From an uncultured Pelagibacteraceae bacterium (GTDB lineage: Bacteria > Pseudomonadota > Alphaproteobacteria > Pelagibacterales > AG-422-B15), in assembly GCA_902589175.1 (NCBI GenBank), contig CACIRX010000003.1:34076-98075 (forward strand): a DNA stretch of 64,000 nucleotides, written 5' to 3'. Position numbers and translations under genes: made by a program. This document shows positions 51,586-61,300 of the stretch, piece by piece. Each line of letters opens with the position of its first letter. The first letter of the stretch is position 1. The notes beneath the pieces were generated by a model. The model saw only the letters and a list, made by a program, of their open reading frames with translations, was not told where the DNA came from and made no database searches.

Positions 51586-52341
51586 TCAAATGTCCATTTC
51601 CATAAAACTTGCCGAGTCTGGTGAGCCATTGGCAAATTTATAGACAGGCTTTGCCGATCCCATCTTGGGTTGAAAACTTGGTAGAGCGATGAGTGTTGAA
51701 GATACAGTTTGAAAACCCATGTCTGTTTTCACACACATTGCTGACAAAGGATCATTGTTATCAGAATATGTACTGCCTAATAACATTTCCCAGTCCTGCC
51801 ATTCATCTTTACCTGGTTTTGGATCAACCGATAAAGCAAATTTTGATAAATAAGTTTTTATACGCTTAGAATTTAAATCATTTCGATCGTAAGCTGTTAT
51901 AATTGATAAGCCATCAGGTATATTGAAATATTCAATTACAGAATTTTTTTCATCTGACTTGATCCAATATGCATTTAAATTATCAGCTATGAACATATTA
52001 AAACCTCTATATGAGTCTTTTTCGATTTCAATTATTGCATTTAATGCTTCAGATGCATCTGCATGATCTAGTGCATCAAGAACCAATTCACCTCTACTTC
52101 TTTTATTATCCATAGGTCCAAGGCTGTTCATTCTATTCATAATTGCAGCAACGACACCAAAGTCATTAATTCCCATCCAGGTGCCGCCCGCCGTCATGTC
52201 CTTGCCTGCGAAAATATGTGGTCTGTCGTCCCAATGACGACCAGGTGGTAAAGCGTCTCGATTAATCATTTCATCTCGATTGGCACCAATTATAATGGGC
52301 CACTCAGAGTCACTTTGTTTTAAAATTACTATCGAACACAT
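51586..52341 (-). CDS. NRDE-family (TANGO2-like) protein
   Basis: MCSIVILKQSDSEWPIIIGANRDEMINRDALPPGRHW...GKDMTAGGTWMGIND. Confidence 0.85.
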   Translation of the reverse strand: MCSIVILKQSDSEWPIIIGANRDEMINRDALPPGRHWDDRPHIFAGKDMTAGGTWMGINDFGVVAAIMNRMNSLGPMDNKRSRGELVLDALDHADASEALNAIIEIEKDSYRGFNMFIADNLNAYWIKSDEKNSVIEYFNIPDGLSIITAYDRNDLNSKRIKTYLSKFALSVDPKPGKDEWQDWEMLLGSTYSDNNDPLSAMCVKTDMGFQTVSSTLIALPSFQPKMGSAKPVYKFANGSPDSASFMEMDI

Positions 52342-52377
52342 TTGATTTCTTATATATCCTTACTAATTTATTGTATC

Positions 52378-53223
52378 ATGGAAAATAAAAAAACAGCTCT
52401 AATTGTTGAAGGTGGCGGACAAAGAGGTGTATTTTCTTTCGGAATCACCGATACATTTATCAAGAGGGATTACGATCCATTCGATATTTATATTGGAGTA
52501 TCAAATGGTGTAGCAGTTCTTTGCTGGTACCTCATCAGAGAAACTGACAATAATTTAGAAAAGATGCTTTATGCTGCGCGAGGAGATTACTTAGATTATA
52601 AAAATATCCTCACAGGTGGCGACATAATCAAATTTCATAAAATGTACGAAGACGGCGAGAAAATGTTTAAGCCAAATATGGAAAAAATTAGAAAAACTGT
52701 TGAAGGCAAAAAATACATTGCGGTTGTGACTGACGCTCTTAGCGCTCAAGCTGAATATCATGAATTTGGAGACGATGAATGGATGCCTAAAATGATAGCA
52801 TCTGGAACTCTGCCTGTACTAGTAAGGACACCCAGCATGATAGACGGACGTCGTAAATTTGATGGCGGCGTAGCTGATCCTCTACCTGTCAGAAAGGCTT
52901 ATGAGCTCGGCGCCAAACGCATCATAATTATTAGAACTTATGAAGAAAAATTTAAGAGAAAACTAAAACTTGAAAATTATATTGGAGCATTTTTTTCTAA
53001 AGAATATCCTGAACTTAGAAAAGCTCTGCTTAAGCATGACAAAACTTACAACACTGCTTTAGATTTCATACATAACCCTCCTTCAGATTGTGAAGTAATC
53101 CAATTATGTCCACCAACAAGACTTAAATCAAAAAGAGACTCTAAAAATGTTGATATTTTGAAAGCTGATTACAACTTAGGGCAACGTGTAGCTGAAAACT
53201 ATCTTAGTAATTTAGAGAACTGA
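52378..53223 (+). CDS. patatin-like phospholipase
   Basis: TALIVEGGGQRGVFSFGIT, GVSNG nucleophile motif, FDGGVADPLPV Asp motif. ORF track start 52342; ATG 52378 likely. Confidence 0.87.
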   Translation: MENKKTALIVEGGGQRGVFSFGITDTFIKRDYDPFDIYIGVSNGVAVLCWYLIRETDNNLEKMLYAARGDYLDYKNILTGGDIIKFHKMYEDGEKMFKPNMEKIRKTVEGKKYIAVVTDALSAQAEYHEFGDDEWMPKMIASGTLPVLVRTPSMIDGRRKFDGGVADPLPVRKAYELGAKRIIIIRTYEEKFKRKLKLENYIGAFFSKEYPELRKALLKHDKTYNTALDFIHNPPSDCEVIQLCPPTRLKSKRDSKNVDILKADYNLGQRVAENYLSNLEN

Positions 53224-54174
53224 TTGCAAAAACTCGTTAATCTTATTTTCAACCAAGGTAGTTGTTTCTGATGGAAATGCATTAAAAGCATGATCTGCTC
53301 CAGGTACAATTATAATCTCAGCATTAGAGCCATAACTTAGCCATCGGCCAAACATAAATAATGAATCGTCAAGCAATAAATCTCTTGTTCCGACTGTAAA
53401 TAGTGCTGGAGGCATTCCGCTTAAATCACCTTGTATAGGAGAAACGTCTGGTAAACTTTTGTCTACATCTCCCTGAAAATATGAGTCCCTAAATTTTCTA
53501 ATCATGGCATATGATAATAAGAAAATCTCATCAGAACCTTCTTGTCTGATTGCGCTTGGAGTTAGACGAGCATCATAAGATCCATAAATAAGGTTTGCTC
53601 CATTGATAGTATCTAGCAGCCCTTTACTCTTCAATCTCAACAATGTAACTGCTGATAAGTTGGCGCCAGCCGACTCGCCACCAATTATAATCTTTTCAGT
53701 ATTGAATTCCTTTTTTGAATTTTCTATCAACCAAGTAGCGGCAGTTTCACAATCATCTGGGGCGGCAGGATAAGGATTGGTTGGTGCAAGACGATATTCC
53801 ACGCTTACAACAACGCAATTCAGCTCTTTTGAAACTTTTTCCAAAGATTGGTCTTGCATATCTGCAGCGCCGATACAGTGACCGCCGCCGTGAATATGCA
53901 TATAGATAAAATCAGGACTATCATGATTAAATATTCGTATCGTTACTTTCTGGTCACCATTACCCACTTGTCTATTTTCAGCGCGATCAGAGTATGGCTG
54001 AAACGCAAGTAATCCACCGCCTTGTCTTCTTATATCTTGCAAAACCTCAAATGGTATTTCATGGGATGGAGGTGCGTTGACTAGTAAGTTTTTTATATGA
54101 TCATTCATTTCATGAATGTCATTTGGAATATTTTTATGATCAAAAGCTTCAGGTGTAATAGAAGTAAATATCAT
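53212..54174 (-). CDS. alpha/beta hydrolase, hormone-sensitive-lipase-like family
   Basis: HIHGGGHCIGAADM, EYRLAPTNPYPAAPDDCETAATWL, GGESAGANLSAV, PGADHAFNAFP. Confidence 0.88.
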   Translation of the reverse strand: MIFTSITPEAFDHKNIPNDIHEMNDHIKNLLVNAPPSHEIPFEVLQDIRRQGGGLLAFQPYSDRAENRQVGNGDQKVTIRIFNHDSPDFIYMHIHGGGHCIGAADMQDQSLEKVSKELNCVVVSVEYRLAPTNPYPAAPDDCETAATWLIENSKKEFNTEKIIIGGESAGANLSAVTLLRLKSKGLLDTINGANLIYGSYDARLTPSAIRQEGSDEIFLLSYAMIRKFRDSYFQGDVDKSLPDVSPIQGDLSGMPPALFTVGTRDLLLDDSLFMFGRWLSYGSNAEIIIVPGADHAFNAFPSETTTLVENKINEFLQSVL

Positions 54175-54178
54175 TATT

Positions 54179-54781
54179 CTAAGTGCGTGTTCTTATATAA
54201 TTAAAAGTTCTATTAAGAATTAAAACATAAATTGGTAAAAATGCTAGATAGCAAACTGCTAGCTTAAGAATGAAATCATTAAATGCAATCAGATCCCAAT
54301 TTTCACGCATAAACTCATCTGTGGAATTGTAAAATGCTACGCCATAAAACAGATATGTGTCTATTAATTGAGCAAAAAAGGTACTTACAACAGGCGCAAG
54401 ATACCAATATGAACCCAAATTTAACCCATCATCACCTACTCTGTCCCTTACTTTCGAAAATACAAATACATCAAGTAACTGTCCGATTGAATAAGCTAAA
54501 ACAGACGCAATTGCTATTCTGAAGTCAGCAAATATATATGAAATTATGAAAGCCGGCACGAAAGCAAAACCAATAACTTTGCGTGCATTTCTTGCATTTG
54601 AAAGTCGCACAGTTAAATCTGTTGCCAAAACAATAATTGGGAATGTGAATGTACCAATTGTATAATCCAAACTAAATATATTTATTGGGAACTGCACTAA
54701 ATAATTTGATATGGCAATGATAAAGCAATGTCCTAAAACTAAATAAATTATTAATTTTCTATTAAGATCCATAGAATTCAT
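54179..54781 (-). CDS. queuosine precursor transporter (YhhQ/VUT family)
   Basis: FTFPIIVLATDLTVRLSNARNARKVI, ASVLAYSIGQLLDVFVFSKVR; multi-TM. Confidence 0.85.
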   Translation of the reverse strand: MNSMDLNRKLIIYLVLGHCFIIAISNYLVQFPINIFSLDYTIGTFTFPIIVLATDLTVRLSNARNARKVIGFAFVPAFIISYIFADFRIAIASVLAYSIGQLLDVFVFSKVRDRVGDDGLNLGSYWYLAPVVSTFFAQLIDTYLFYGVAFYNSTDEFMRENWDLIAFNDFILKLAVCYLAFLPIYVLILNRTFNYIRTRT

Positions 54782-55382
54782 AATTAATCCATATAACTGT
54801 TAAAACAAGTAAAGTTGCCATTAAGCCATTAAAATTTCTAATTGCAGCCTTCGACTTTATGAAATTATTCAAAAAAACTCCGACTGATGTCCAAGTGAGA
54901 ACTGAAAAAGTATTAGATATGGTAAAACCCAAAAGTACAAAAACCATTCCTTCAAGAAAACTGTCTATAAACTCAAAGTTTTTATAGTCCGTATAAATAG
55001 AAATAGTCGTAATTGCCATCATAACACCTTTTGGATTAACATATTGAAAAAGAGATGATTCTATGAATGTTATTGGCTTTGATCGATCCTCATTATCTGA
55101 ACTGTAAGTAAAATAAATTCTATACGACAAGTATAGTAAATATAGCGAGCCTAGTATTTGCAAAATAGTTTGTGCAATTGGGTAGCTCGTAAAAACAGAT
55201 ATTAATCCTAATCCCATCACAATCAATAAAGTTAAAAACCCGAAGACAACACCTGTCATATGAGGAATTGTTTTTACATAACCAAAGTTTTTTCCTGAAG
55301 CCGTTAGCATAATATTATTCGGACCAGGAGTGCCAGATTGGATAATGCAAAGTAATAATAATGGAAAAAAATACTCAAACAT
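54762..55382 (-). CDS. LysE/RhtB-family exporter
   Basis: SGTPGPNNIMLTASGKNFGYVKTIPHMTGVVFGF; 6-TM-like. Confidence 0.83.
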   Translation of the reverse strand: MFEYFFPLLLLCIIQSGTPGPNNIMLTASGKNFGYVKTIPHMTGVVFGFLTLLIVMGLGLISVFTSYPIAQTILQILGSLYLLYLSYRIYFTYSSDNEDRSKPITFIESSLFQYVNPKGVMMAITTISIYTDYKNFEFIDSFLEGMVFVLLGFTISNTFSVLTWTSVGVFLNNFIKSKAAIRNFNGLMATLLVLTVIWINYEFYGS

Positions 55383-55394
55383 GAATGCGCTCTT

Positions 55395-55910
55395 TTATAG
55401 AACTATGAAATAAATAGAAGTTATAACGACAATTATTGAAGGTAAAACTAAATTGTGCAAATTTTCATCTACTTTATACGTCTTCACTTCTCCATTTATC
55501 TTGAAGGGTAAGTGTTTATCCTTACCTGGTAAAAGTTTAAATTTCTTCCCAAATGTATACAAAAAAGGAGTTCTTCCTCCAGGGTCAGACAGTTTGCCTC
55601 TAAATAATGGCATGCTCAATAATGTGATCAAAAAAGATCCTACAAAGCCAACATACCAGAAAAGCCAAAAGAATAATTGATATGGATAGTAAAAGTTTGA
55701 AATATTGGTCCATAGAACAATTAAATTTAATATCATTATCGGATAAAAACCTAAGACTTGCCAAACCACATGAAAGCGAGCGTGCCCTGTCCAATCAGGA
55801 TGAGTTGCGTGCGTTTTATTAAAATCAGCAATAGTGGGTCCTATAGTTAATACAACTGATATGACTGTAAATATTATTCTTGGAATAAGATTTTGATCAT
55901 AAAGATCCAT
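55395..55910 (-). CDS. membrane protein of unknown function (DUF6640-like)
   Basis: 4-TM-like; DFNKTHATHPDWTGHARFHVVWQVLG, FRGKLSDPGGRTPF. ORF track start 55961 overlaps the upstream CDS; ATG at 55910 (MDLYDQ) is likely. Confidence 0.55.
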   Translation of the reverse strand: MDLYDQNLIPRIIFTVISVVLTIGPTIADFNKTHATHPDWTGHARFHVVWQVLGFYPIMILNLIVLWTNISNFYYPYQLFFWLFWYVGFVGSFLITLLSMPLFRGKLSDPGGRTPFLYTFGKKFKLLPGKDKHLPFKINGEVKTYKVDENLHNLVLPSIIVVITSIYFIVL

Positions 55911-55914
55911 ATAG

Positions 55915-56607
55915 TTATTTAAATTTTTTACGCATATTGATAGCGGCCTGAATTCCTGCAACTGGCCTCTTGCCCTCTGGAACTGTGTTTCCTTTTTTTG
56001 TTAAATTTTTTAGTGATTCACCGTTTTTGTACATTTGATAGAGTATATCGATATCCATATTCGTACCTACTGGCTCTTCAGGAAAACCTCTAGCAGAAAT
56101 TTCATTTTTATATTCTTCATCATTTGTCCAATGCTCAAAAAATAACTCTACAAGATTACCGTCTGGATCTTTGTAATACATGCCCGTTATCCATCCATGA
56201 TTGATTGTCCAGTAAGGCTCAAGACCTCTATCTTTTGCCTTATGATAAAAATCAAACCATTTATCGATTGGGTTAAGACAATAAGAGATATGATCCAGCC
56301 CAATAGTTGTTGGAATATTTTTATTAAGCCAATTTCTAAATGCTAATATAATTTTTGAAATAAATCCTAATTTCTTTACTCCTGGTTCAGTGTTTGCAAT
56401 TGCAATACGGTGATGCTCTTCATCAAAAGCCAGAAAGGCAATATCATTACTTTTATACATGGGCTTACAACCGAAAAGTTTTTCGTAAAATTCAACCATT
56501 GCATCATAATTTTGAGTTTTAAAAGCAACATGATGAAAACTGTCAGGGGCATATTCTGATTTATATTTTTTATATAAATCAAAATTTAATATTACTTCTT
56601 CTTTCAT
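55915..56607 (-). CDS. VOC-superfamily protein, possible extradiol-dioxygenase-like
   Basis: SFHHVAFKT ... GLDHISYCL ... YYKDPDGNLVELFFE gives an H/H/E metal-ligand pattern. Confidence 0.72.
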   Translation of the reverse strand: MKEEVILNFDLYKKYKSEYAPDSFHHVAFKTQNYDAMVEFYEKLFGCKPMYKSNDIAFLAFDEEHHRIAIANTEPGVKKLGFISKIILAFRNWLNKNIPTTIGLDHISYCLNPIDKWFDFYHKAKDRGLEPYWTINHGWITGMYYKDPDGNLVELFFEHWTNDEEYKNEISARGFPEEPVGTNMDIDILYQMYKNGESLKNLTKKGNTVPEGKRPVAGIQAAINMRKKFK

Positions 56608-56610
56608 ATA

Positions 56611-58314
56611 TTAAGCTGTCCAAAACCAATCGGGACCAGGCAAGTGAATAACATGATTTTCTAGACCAATCTCCTTATCCGCTAATGTATTACATTTATC
56701 ATTCATAGACATAAGTAAATCTCTATTATTTTCATCTTTTGCCAAATCATTCATTTCAAATGGATCATTTTCTAAATCATATAATTGATATTCTGCGTTG
56801 TATTTAGTCAATTCATCGTAGTTTGTAGGTATATTATTTTGACGAGGTGAGAAAAACCTCAGAAATTTATGTTTTTTATCAACTACACCTTTGTAATTCA
56901 GCGGTGGAGTAAAATCTGGTAAGAATTTTCCCTCAGACATAAATGCTTTTGTCTTAGCTAAAAAGCCGTCCGCAAGTGCTGTATGTCGAAATTTTTCCGC
57001 AACTTCAAAAACTGTTGGGATGATTTGAACTCCATGAATTAGATGGCCTTCTTTATCACGTACGTTGTCGTAATTAACATTTTCAACCAACTCCGCGTAG
57101 CTGTTACCTTTTAATTCAGGGTGCTTATCTCTAAGTTCAGATTTACTAAGACCTGTAAACTCTAATAATGTTGGAACGATATCAATGTTTGATATTATTG
57201 AGTTACACAATTTTTTATCTTTTAAGTCTGGATGGTAAACAAGCGTTGGAACTCTGATTGATTCCTCCCAAGAAACTATTTTTCCTCTTGCTCCTTGTTG
57301 TCCAAGCATTTCTCCATGGTCAGAGATCATGAAGATGATTGTATTATCTATTTGACCAGTATCTTCCAAGGATTGAATAAGTTTCATCATGTGTCTATCG
57401 ACGTCACGTAAACAGTTATAATAATAATTACAAAACCTTCTCCATAAATCTAGTCTATCATATGGAATTTCTCCATAAACTGTATTCATGATTTCCGTTC
57501 CAAATTCACCTTCACCTAAAGACCTTCGACCAAAATTTTTAGGAAAATCAAAATCGTGTTCTTTTTTGTATATTGGATCATCTGGTGCAAATTTTTGATT
57601 TTCACCGATAAATCCCGTACCCAATATTTCAGAAGATGCCCTGAAAAACATTATATCGTGAGGATTGACAAAATTTACAAACACAGACCAAGGCTTTTCA
57701 TTTCCTTTTTTATCTCTAATAAAATTTGATGCAGATTCTGCAGTCAAACCATCAAATTTAAAACCCCCCTGCCCTAAATCACGCTCGCCTGGTTGATCTG
57801 AATTATCAAAACCATATTTTGAAAACATTTTTCGCATACCATCATATCCAAGAGCATTTTCATTTACGTTACTCTCAGTAATGTTTGTTAAGTGCCATTT
57901 ACCAAAATAACCTGTTTCGTAATCTTGATTTTTTAAAAGGTGACCTATTGTATTTACATTATCGTATAAACCTGGAACCCAAGGGGTTACCGTATTATCC
58001 CATACTCCGGTAAATTGAACATGCTGCCCCGTATAAACAGAGCTACGTGCAGGTGAACATATTGGTGTTGAGGTATAGGATCTATTGAAATAGGTTGAGA
58101 TATTCTCCAAATATCTGCGTGCAGGCAAATCAATGCTTTTTGGAATATATGGCCATGCCCGCTCCTGATCATTTAATATTAATAAAATATTATAATTCTT
58201 AGGTTTAATATAGGCTGGCGCATTTTGTAAATGTAAAATAGATGCAAGGCCTCCTAAAGCAATTGAGGCTGCAGACTTTTTAATAAAAGATCGTCTTGAT
58301 ATAGATTTCTTCAT
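56611..58314 (-). CDS. sulfatase, Cys-type, Tat signal peptide
   Basis: MKKSISRRSFIKKSAASIALGG (twin-arginine); CSPARSSVYTGQ (C-x-P-x-R sulfatase signature), YFGKWHL, FMISDHGEMLG. Confidence 0.88.
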   Translation of the reverse strand: MKKSISRRSFIKKSAASIALGGLASILHLQNAPAYIKPKNYNILLILNDQERAWPYIPKSIDLPARRYLENISTYFNRSYTSTPICSPARSSVYTGQHVQFTGVWDNTVTPWVPGLYDNVNTIGHLLKNQDYETGYFGKWHLTNITESNVNENALGYDGMRKMFSKYGFDNSDQPGERDLGQGGFKFDGLTAESASNFIRDKKGNEKPWSVFVNFVNPHDIMFFRASSEILGTGFIGENQKFAPDDPIYKKEHDFDFPKNFGRRSLGEGEFGTEIMNTVYGEIPYDRLDLWRRFCNYYYNCLRDVDRHMMKLIQSLEDTGQIDNTIIFMISDHGEMLGQQGARGKIVSWEESIRVPTLVYHPDLKDKKLCNSIISNIDIVPTLLEFTGLSKSELRDKHPELKGNSYAELVENVNYDNVRDKEGHLIHGVQIIPTVFEVAEKFRHTALADGFLAKTKAFMSEGKFLPDFTPPLNYKGVVDKKHKFLRFFSPRQNNIPTNYDELTKYNAEYQLYDLENDPFEMNDLAKDENNRDLLMSMNDKCNTLADKEIGLENHVIHLPGPDWFWTA

Positions 58315-58388
58315 ATATATGATAAAATAATATACATTATTTAAACTTGTTACAAAGCCAGCTTTTAGATATTTTTTGATTCAGTTTT

Positions 58389-59282
58389 ATGAAATTAGTT
58401 ACTTTTACATTTAATGGCACTACATCCATAGGCGCAATAAATGGAGACCACGTAGTGGATTTCTCAAATAGTTCATTACCCAATAACATGATTGATTTTA
58501 TCGCTCTTGGAGATCAGGGTCTAGATACTGCAAAAAACCTTATTGATAATAGTGAAATTAAAATTGAGTTAAGCAAAGTACATTTAAAAGCTCCTATTAC
58601 AAAACCAAGTAAAATTCTGGCGGTTGGATTGAACTATAAAGAACATCAAGATGAAGTTGCGCAAACAGCTGCAAAAACAATAGGTAAAGCTCAAGAAAAA
58701 TATCCAAATATATTTAATAAGCAAAATAGCTCTGTTAACGGTCCATACGATGATATTCATCGGCCTCGTGCTTCAGAATTTTTAGATTATGAAGGTGAAC
58801 TTGGTTTCATTATTGGAAAAAAATGTCGTCATGTACCCTATGACAAAGCAGCTGGAGTTATTTACGGCTATACAGTCGTTAACGACGTTACAATCAGAGA
58901 TTGGCAGATGCGTGGTCCTCCTATGACAATGACTATGGGAAAGTCATGGGACACCCATTGTCCATTTGGTCCCTATATCGTAACCAGTGATGAAGTTGGC
59001 AATCCACATGACCTAAAGCTTGAAACATATGTAAATGGAGAATTAAGGCAATCAGCTTCGACAAGTGATTTAATTTTTGACTGTTTTACATTGGTTGAAT
59101 ACTTATCAACGGCTTTTACGCTAGAACCTGGAGACTTGATACCAACCGGTACACCGGCTGGTTCTGCAGTGATGACAAGAAATTGGCTTAAAGCAGGTGA
59201 CGAAATTAAAATTGAAATTGAAAAACTGGGATTCATTAATAATAAAGTTATTGAAGAGCCAGAAGATACGCCTGCATACTAA
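58389..59282 (+). CDS. fumarylacetoacetate hydrolase (FAH) family protein
   Basis: PSKILAVGLNYKEHQDE, DYEGELGFIIGKKCRHV, GYTVVNDVTIRDWQ, PGDLIPTGTPAGSAV. Confidence 0.9.
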   Translation: MKLVTFTFNGTTSIGAINGDHVVDFSNSSLPNNMIDFIALGDQGLDTAKNLIDNSEIKIELSKVHLKAPITKPSKILAVGLNYKEHQDEVAQTAAKTIGKAQEKYPNIFNKQNSSVNGPYDDIHRPRASEFLDYEGELGFIIGKKCRHVPYDKAAGVIYGYTVVNDVTIRDWQMRGPPMTMTMGKSWDTHCPFGPYIVTSDEVGNPHDLKLETYVNGELRQSASTSDLIFDCFTLVEYLSTAFTLEPGDLIPTGTPAGSAVMTRNWLKAGDEIKIEIEKLGFINNKVIEEPEDTPAY

Positions 59283-59287
59283 GTCGC

Positions 59288-60898
59288 GTGAGTGATACTG
59301 AATATGATGTCATTGTAGCCGGTTATGGACCAGTGGGTGAAACTTGCGCAAACTTGCTAGGGTATTACGGCATTAAAGCGTTAATTTTAGATAAGGAAAA
59401 AGAAACCTACCCCTTGCCCAGAGCAATTACATGGGATGCTGAATGCCAACGAGCAATGGCTCATTGTAACTTTCTAACTGAAGTAAAAACAAGAAAAATT
59501 AGAGGCGTTGATAACAAAGATGCTAAGAAAAGATCAATTTTAAAAATTACGATGGATGGTTTTGATACATATAATTATCAACATTCAATACTATTCATTC
59601 ACCAACCACAATTTGATCAAGCGCATAGAGAAAATGCGAAAAAATATCAGACTAATACTATTAAAACAGGTAATAAAATTTTAAGTGTTGATCAATCAGA
59701 TGGCGTTGTGAATTGTTCCTACAAAAATATTGAAACTGGCGAAGAGTTTAAAACAAACAGTAAGTATCTTTTAGCATGCGATGGAGCAAATAGTACAATT
59801 AGAAAACTCAGCAATGTTGAACTTAAAAGTTTAGACGCTGATGAGACCTGGATGGTAGTGGACGGGTATACTAAAAGTAAATTTGACTGTTTCACAGATA
59901 TTGATGCGATTCAATATTGTAATCCGTCACGACCAACAACAATTATTCAAGGAGTTGATAATTGCTTTAGATTTGAAATAGCCTTTATGCCAGGTGATTC
60001 TGTTGATGAAATTCAAAAAGAAGAGGTTTTTAGACAATACATAGACCAATGGATTGGAGATAATGAAGTTGAATTTAGTAGAACTGCAGTATACTCATTT
60101 CATGCGGCTGATGCTGTTAAATGGCAAAATGAAAACATTTTTCTACTCGGTGACGCCGCGCATCAAATGCCTCCTTTTATGGGTCAAGGAATGAATTCTG
60201 GATGTAGGGATGCTGAAAATATATTGTGGAAAATTAATGGAGTACTAAAGGGACTTTACTCACCCCAAATATTAGATACCTACCAATCAGAAAGAAGGCC
60301 GCACGTCGCCCGAATTACTCGAGGGGCAATTAAAATGGGAGGGGTCATAAATGCTAAAAGTAAATTTAAAGCATTTATTAGAAATGCATTGTTAAGAATA
60401 CAAAGCTATTTAAGAGGTAAAGAAAATATTTTTCCTGTTTTAAATGGAAACCGTCTAGGACCCGGTGTTCATAAAATGCCAAAAATTAAGAATGTTTCTA
60501 TAGAGAGATATTACTTCAATGAGATAAATGTTCGTCTTCATGATGGCAGGATTTTTAGTACCGATAATGTGCTGGAAAAGAATTTTGGTATTATTTTAAA
60601 TAATTTTGAAGGCAATAAAAATATCTCAGAGGATAATCTTGAACTATTAAAAAAACATAATTTTAAGATCATAAATATAACTCCCAATTACGACCGTTCA
60701 AACTATGAGGGTTACATTGCGTGTGACGAAACTCATAAAGATTTACAAATTTACTGTGAAAAGTTTGATTGCTCTGGAGTTATCTTAAGACCTGATAAAT
60801 ATGTTTTCGATTTATTTAACTTTGATAAAAGCGATAGTCTTGAAACTATTATTAATGGTGTAATATTAAATATTAGAGAGAAAATTGAATTTAATTGA
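59288..60898 (+). CDS. FAD-dependent aromatic monooxygenase (MhpA/PheA-like), GTG start
   Basis: YDVIVAGYGPVGETCANLLGYYGIKALILDKEKETYPLPRAITWDAECQRA; FLLGDAAHQMPPFMGQGMNSGCRDAENILWKI. Confidence 0.9.
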   Translation: MSDTEYDVIVAGYGPVGETCANLLGYYGIKALILDKEKETYPLPRAITWDAECQRAMAHCNFLTEVKTRKIRGVDNKDAKKRSILKITMDGFDTYNYQHSILFIHQPQFDQAHRENAKKYQTNTIKTGNKILSVDQSDGVVNCSYKNIETGEEFKTNSKYLLACDGANSTIRKLSNVELKSLDADETWMVVDGYTKSKFDCFTDIDAIQYCNPSRPTTIIQGVDNCFRFEIAFMPGDSVDEIQKEEVFRQYIDQWIGDNEVEFSRTAVYSFHAADAVKWQNENIFLLGDAAHQMPPFMGQGMNSGCRDAENILWKINGVLKGLYSPQILDTYQSERRPHVARITRGAIKMGGVINAKSKFKAFIRNALLRIQSYLRGKENIFPVLNGNRLGPGVHKMPKIKNVSIERYYFNEINVRLHDGRIFSTDNVLEKNFGIILNNFEGNKNISEDNLELLKKHNFKIINITPNYDRSNYEGYIACDETHKDLQIYCEKFDCSGVILRPDKYVFDLFNFDKSDSLETIINGVILNIREKIEFN

Positions 60899-60928
60899 AA
60901 CACTTTTATTAAGGAGTAAAATATAAAA

Positions 60929-61300
60929 ATGCCATTAGACGATCAAGATAGAAAAAAAGGATTAGAAATCCTTAAGAAGATGGATTTACTTAAAAACGAT
61001 GAAACTCCTGTCTCTAAAGATTTGCTAAAGCAAATAATTGATATGTTGTATGGAACAATTTGGTCACGAACTGAGCAGCTATCGCTTCAAGAAAGAAGCA
61101 TGATTACGCTCACAGTTTTGGTAGCACTTAATAGAGAGAATGAATTAAAATCTCATTTAAGAGGGGCAAAAAATCTTGGAATAACTAAAGAAAAAATTGA
61201 AGAAATGATATTGCATGTTGCTCACTATAGTGGTTTCCCCACAGCAGTGTCAGCCAGTCAATTACTAAATAAAGTATGGGATGAAGAAAAAGAATCCTGA
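60929..61300 (+). CDS. carboxymuconolactone decarboxylase (CMD) family protein
   Basis: LSLQERSMITLTVLVALNRENELKSHLRGAKNLGITKEKIEEMILHVAHYSGFPTAVSA. Confidence 0.85.
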   Translation: MPLDDQDRKKGLEILKKMDLLKNDETPVSKDLLKQIIDMLYGTIWSRTEQLSLQERSMITLTVLVALNRENELKSHLRGAKNLGITKEKIEEMILHVAHYSGFPTAVSASQLLNKVWDEEKES

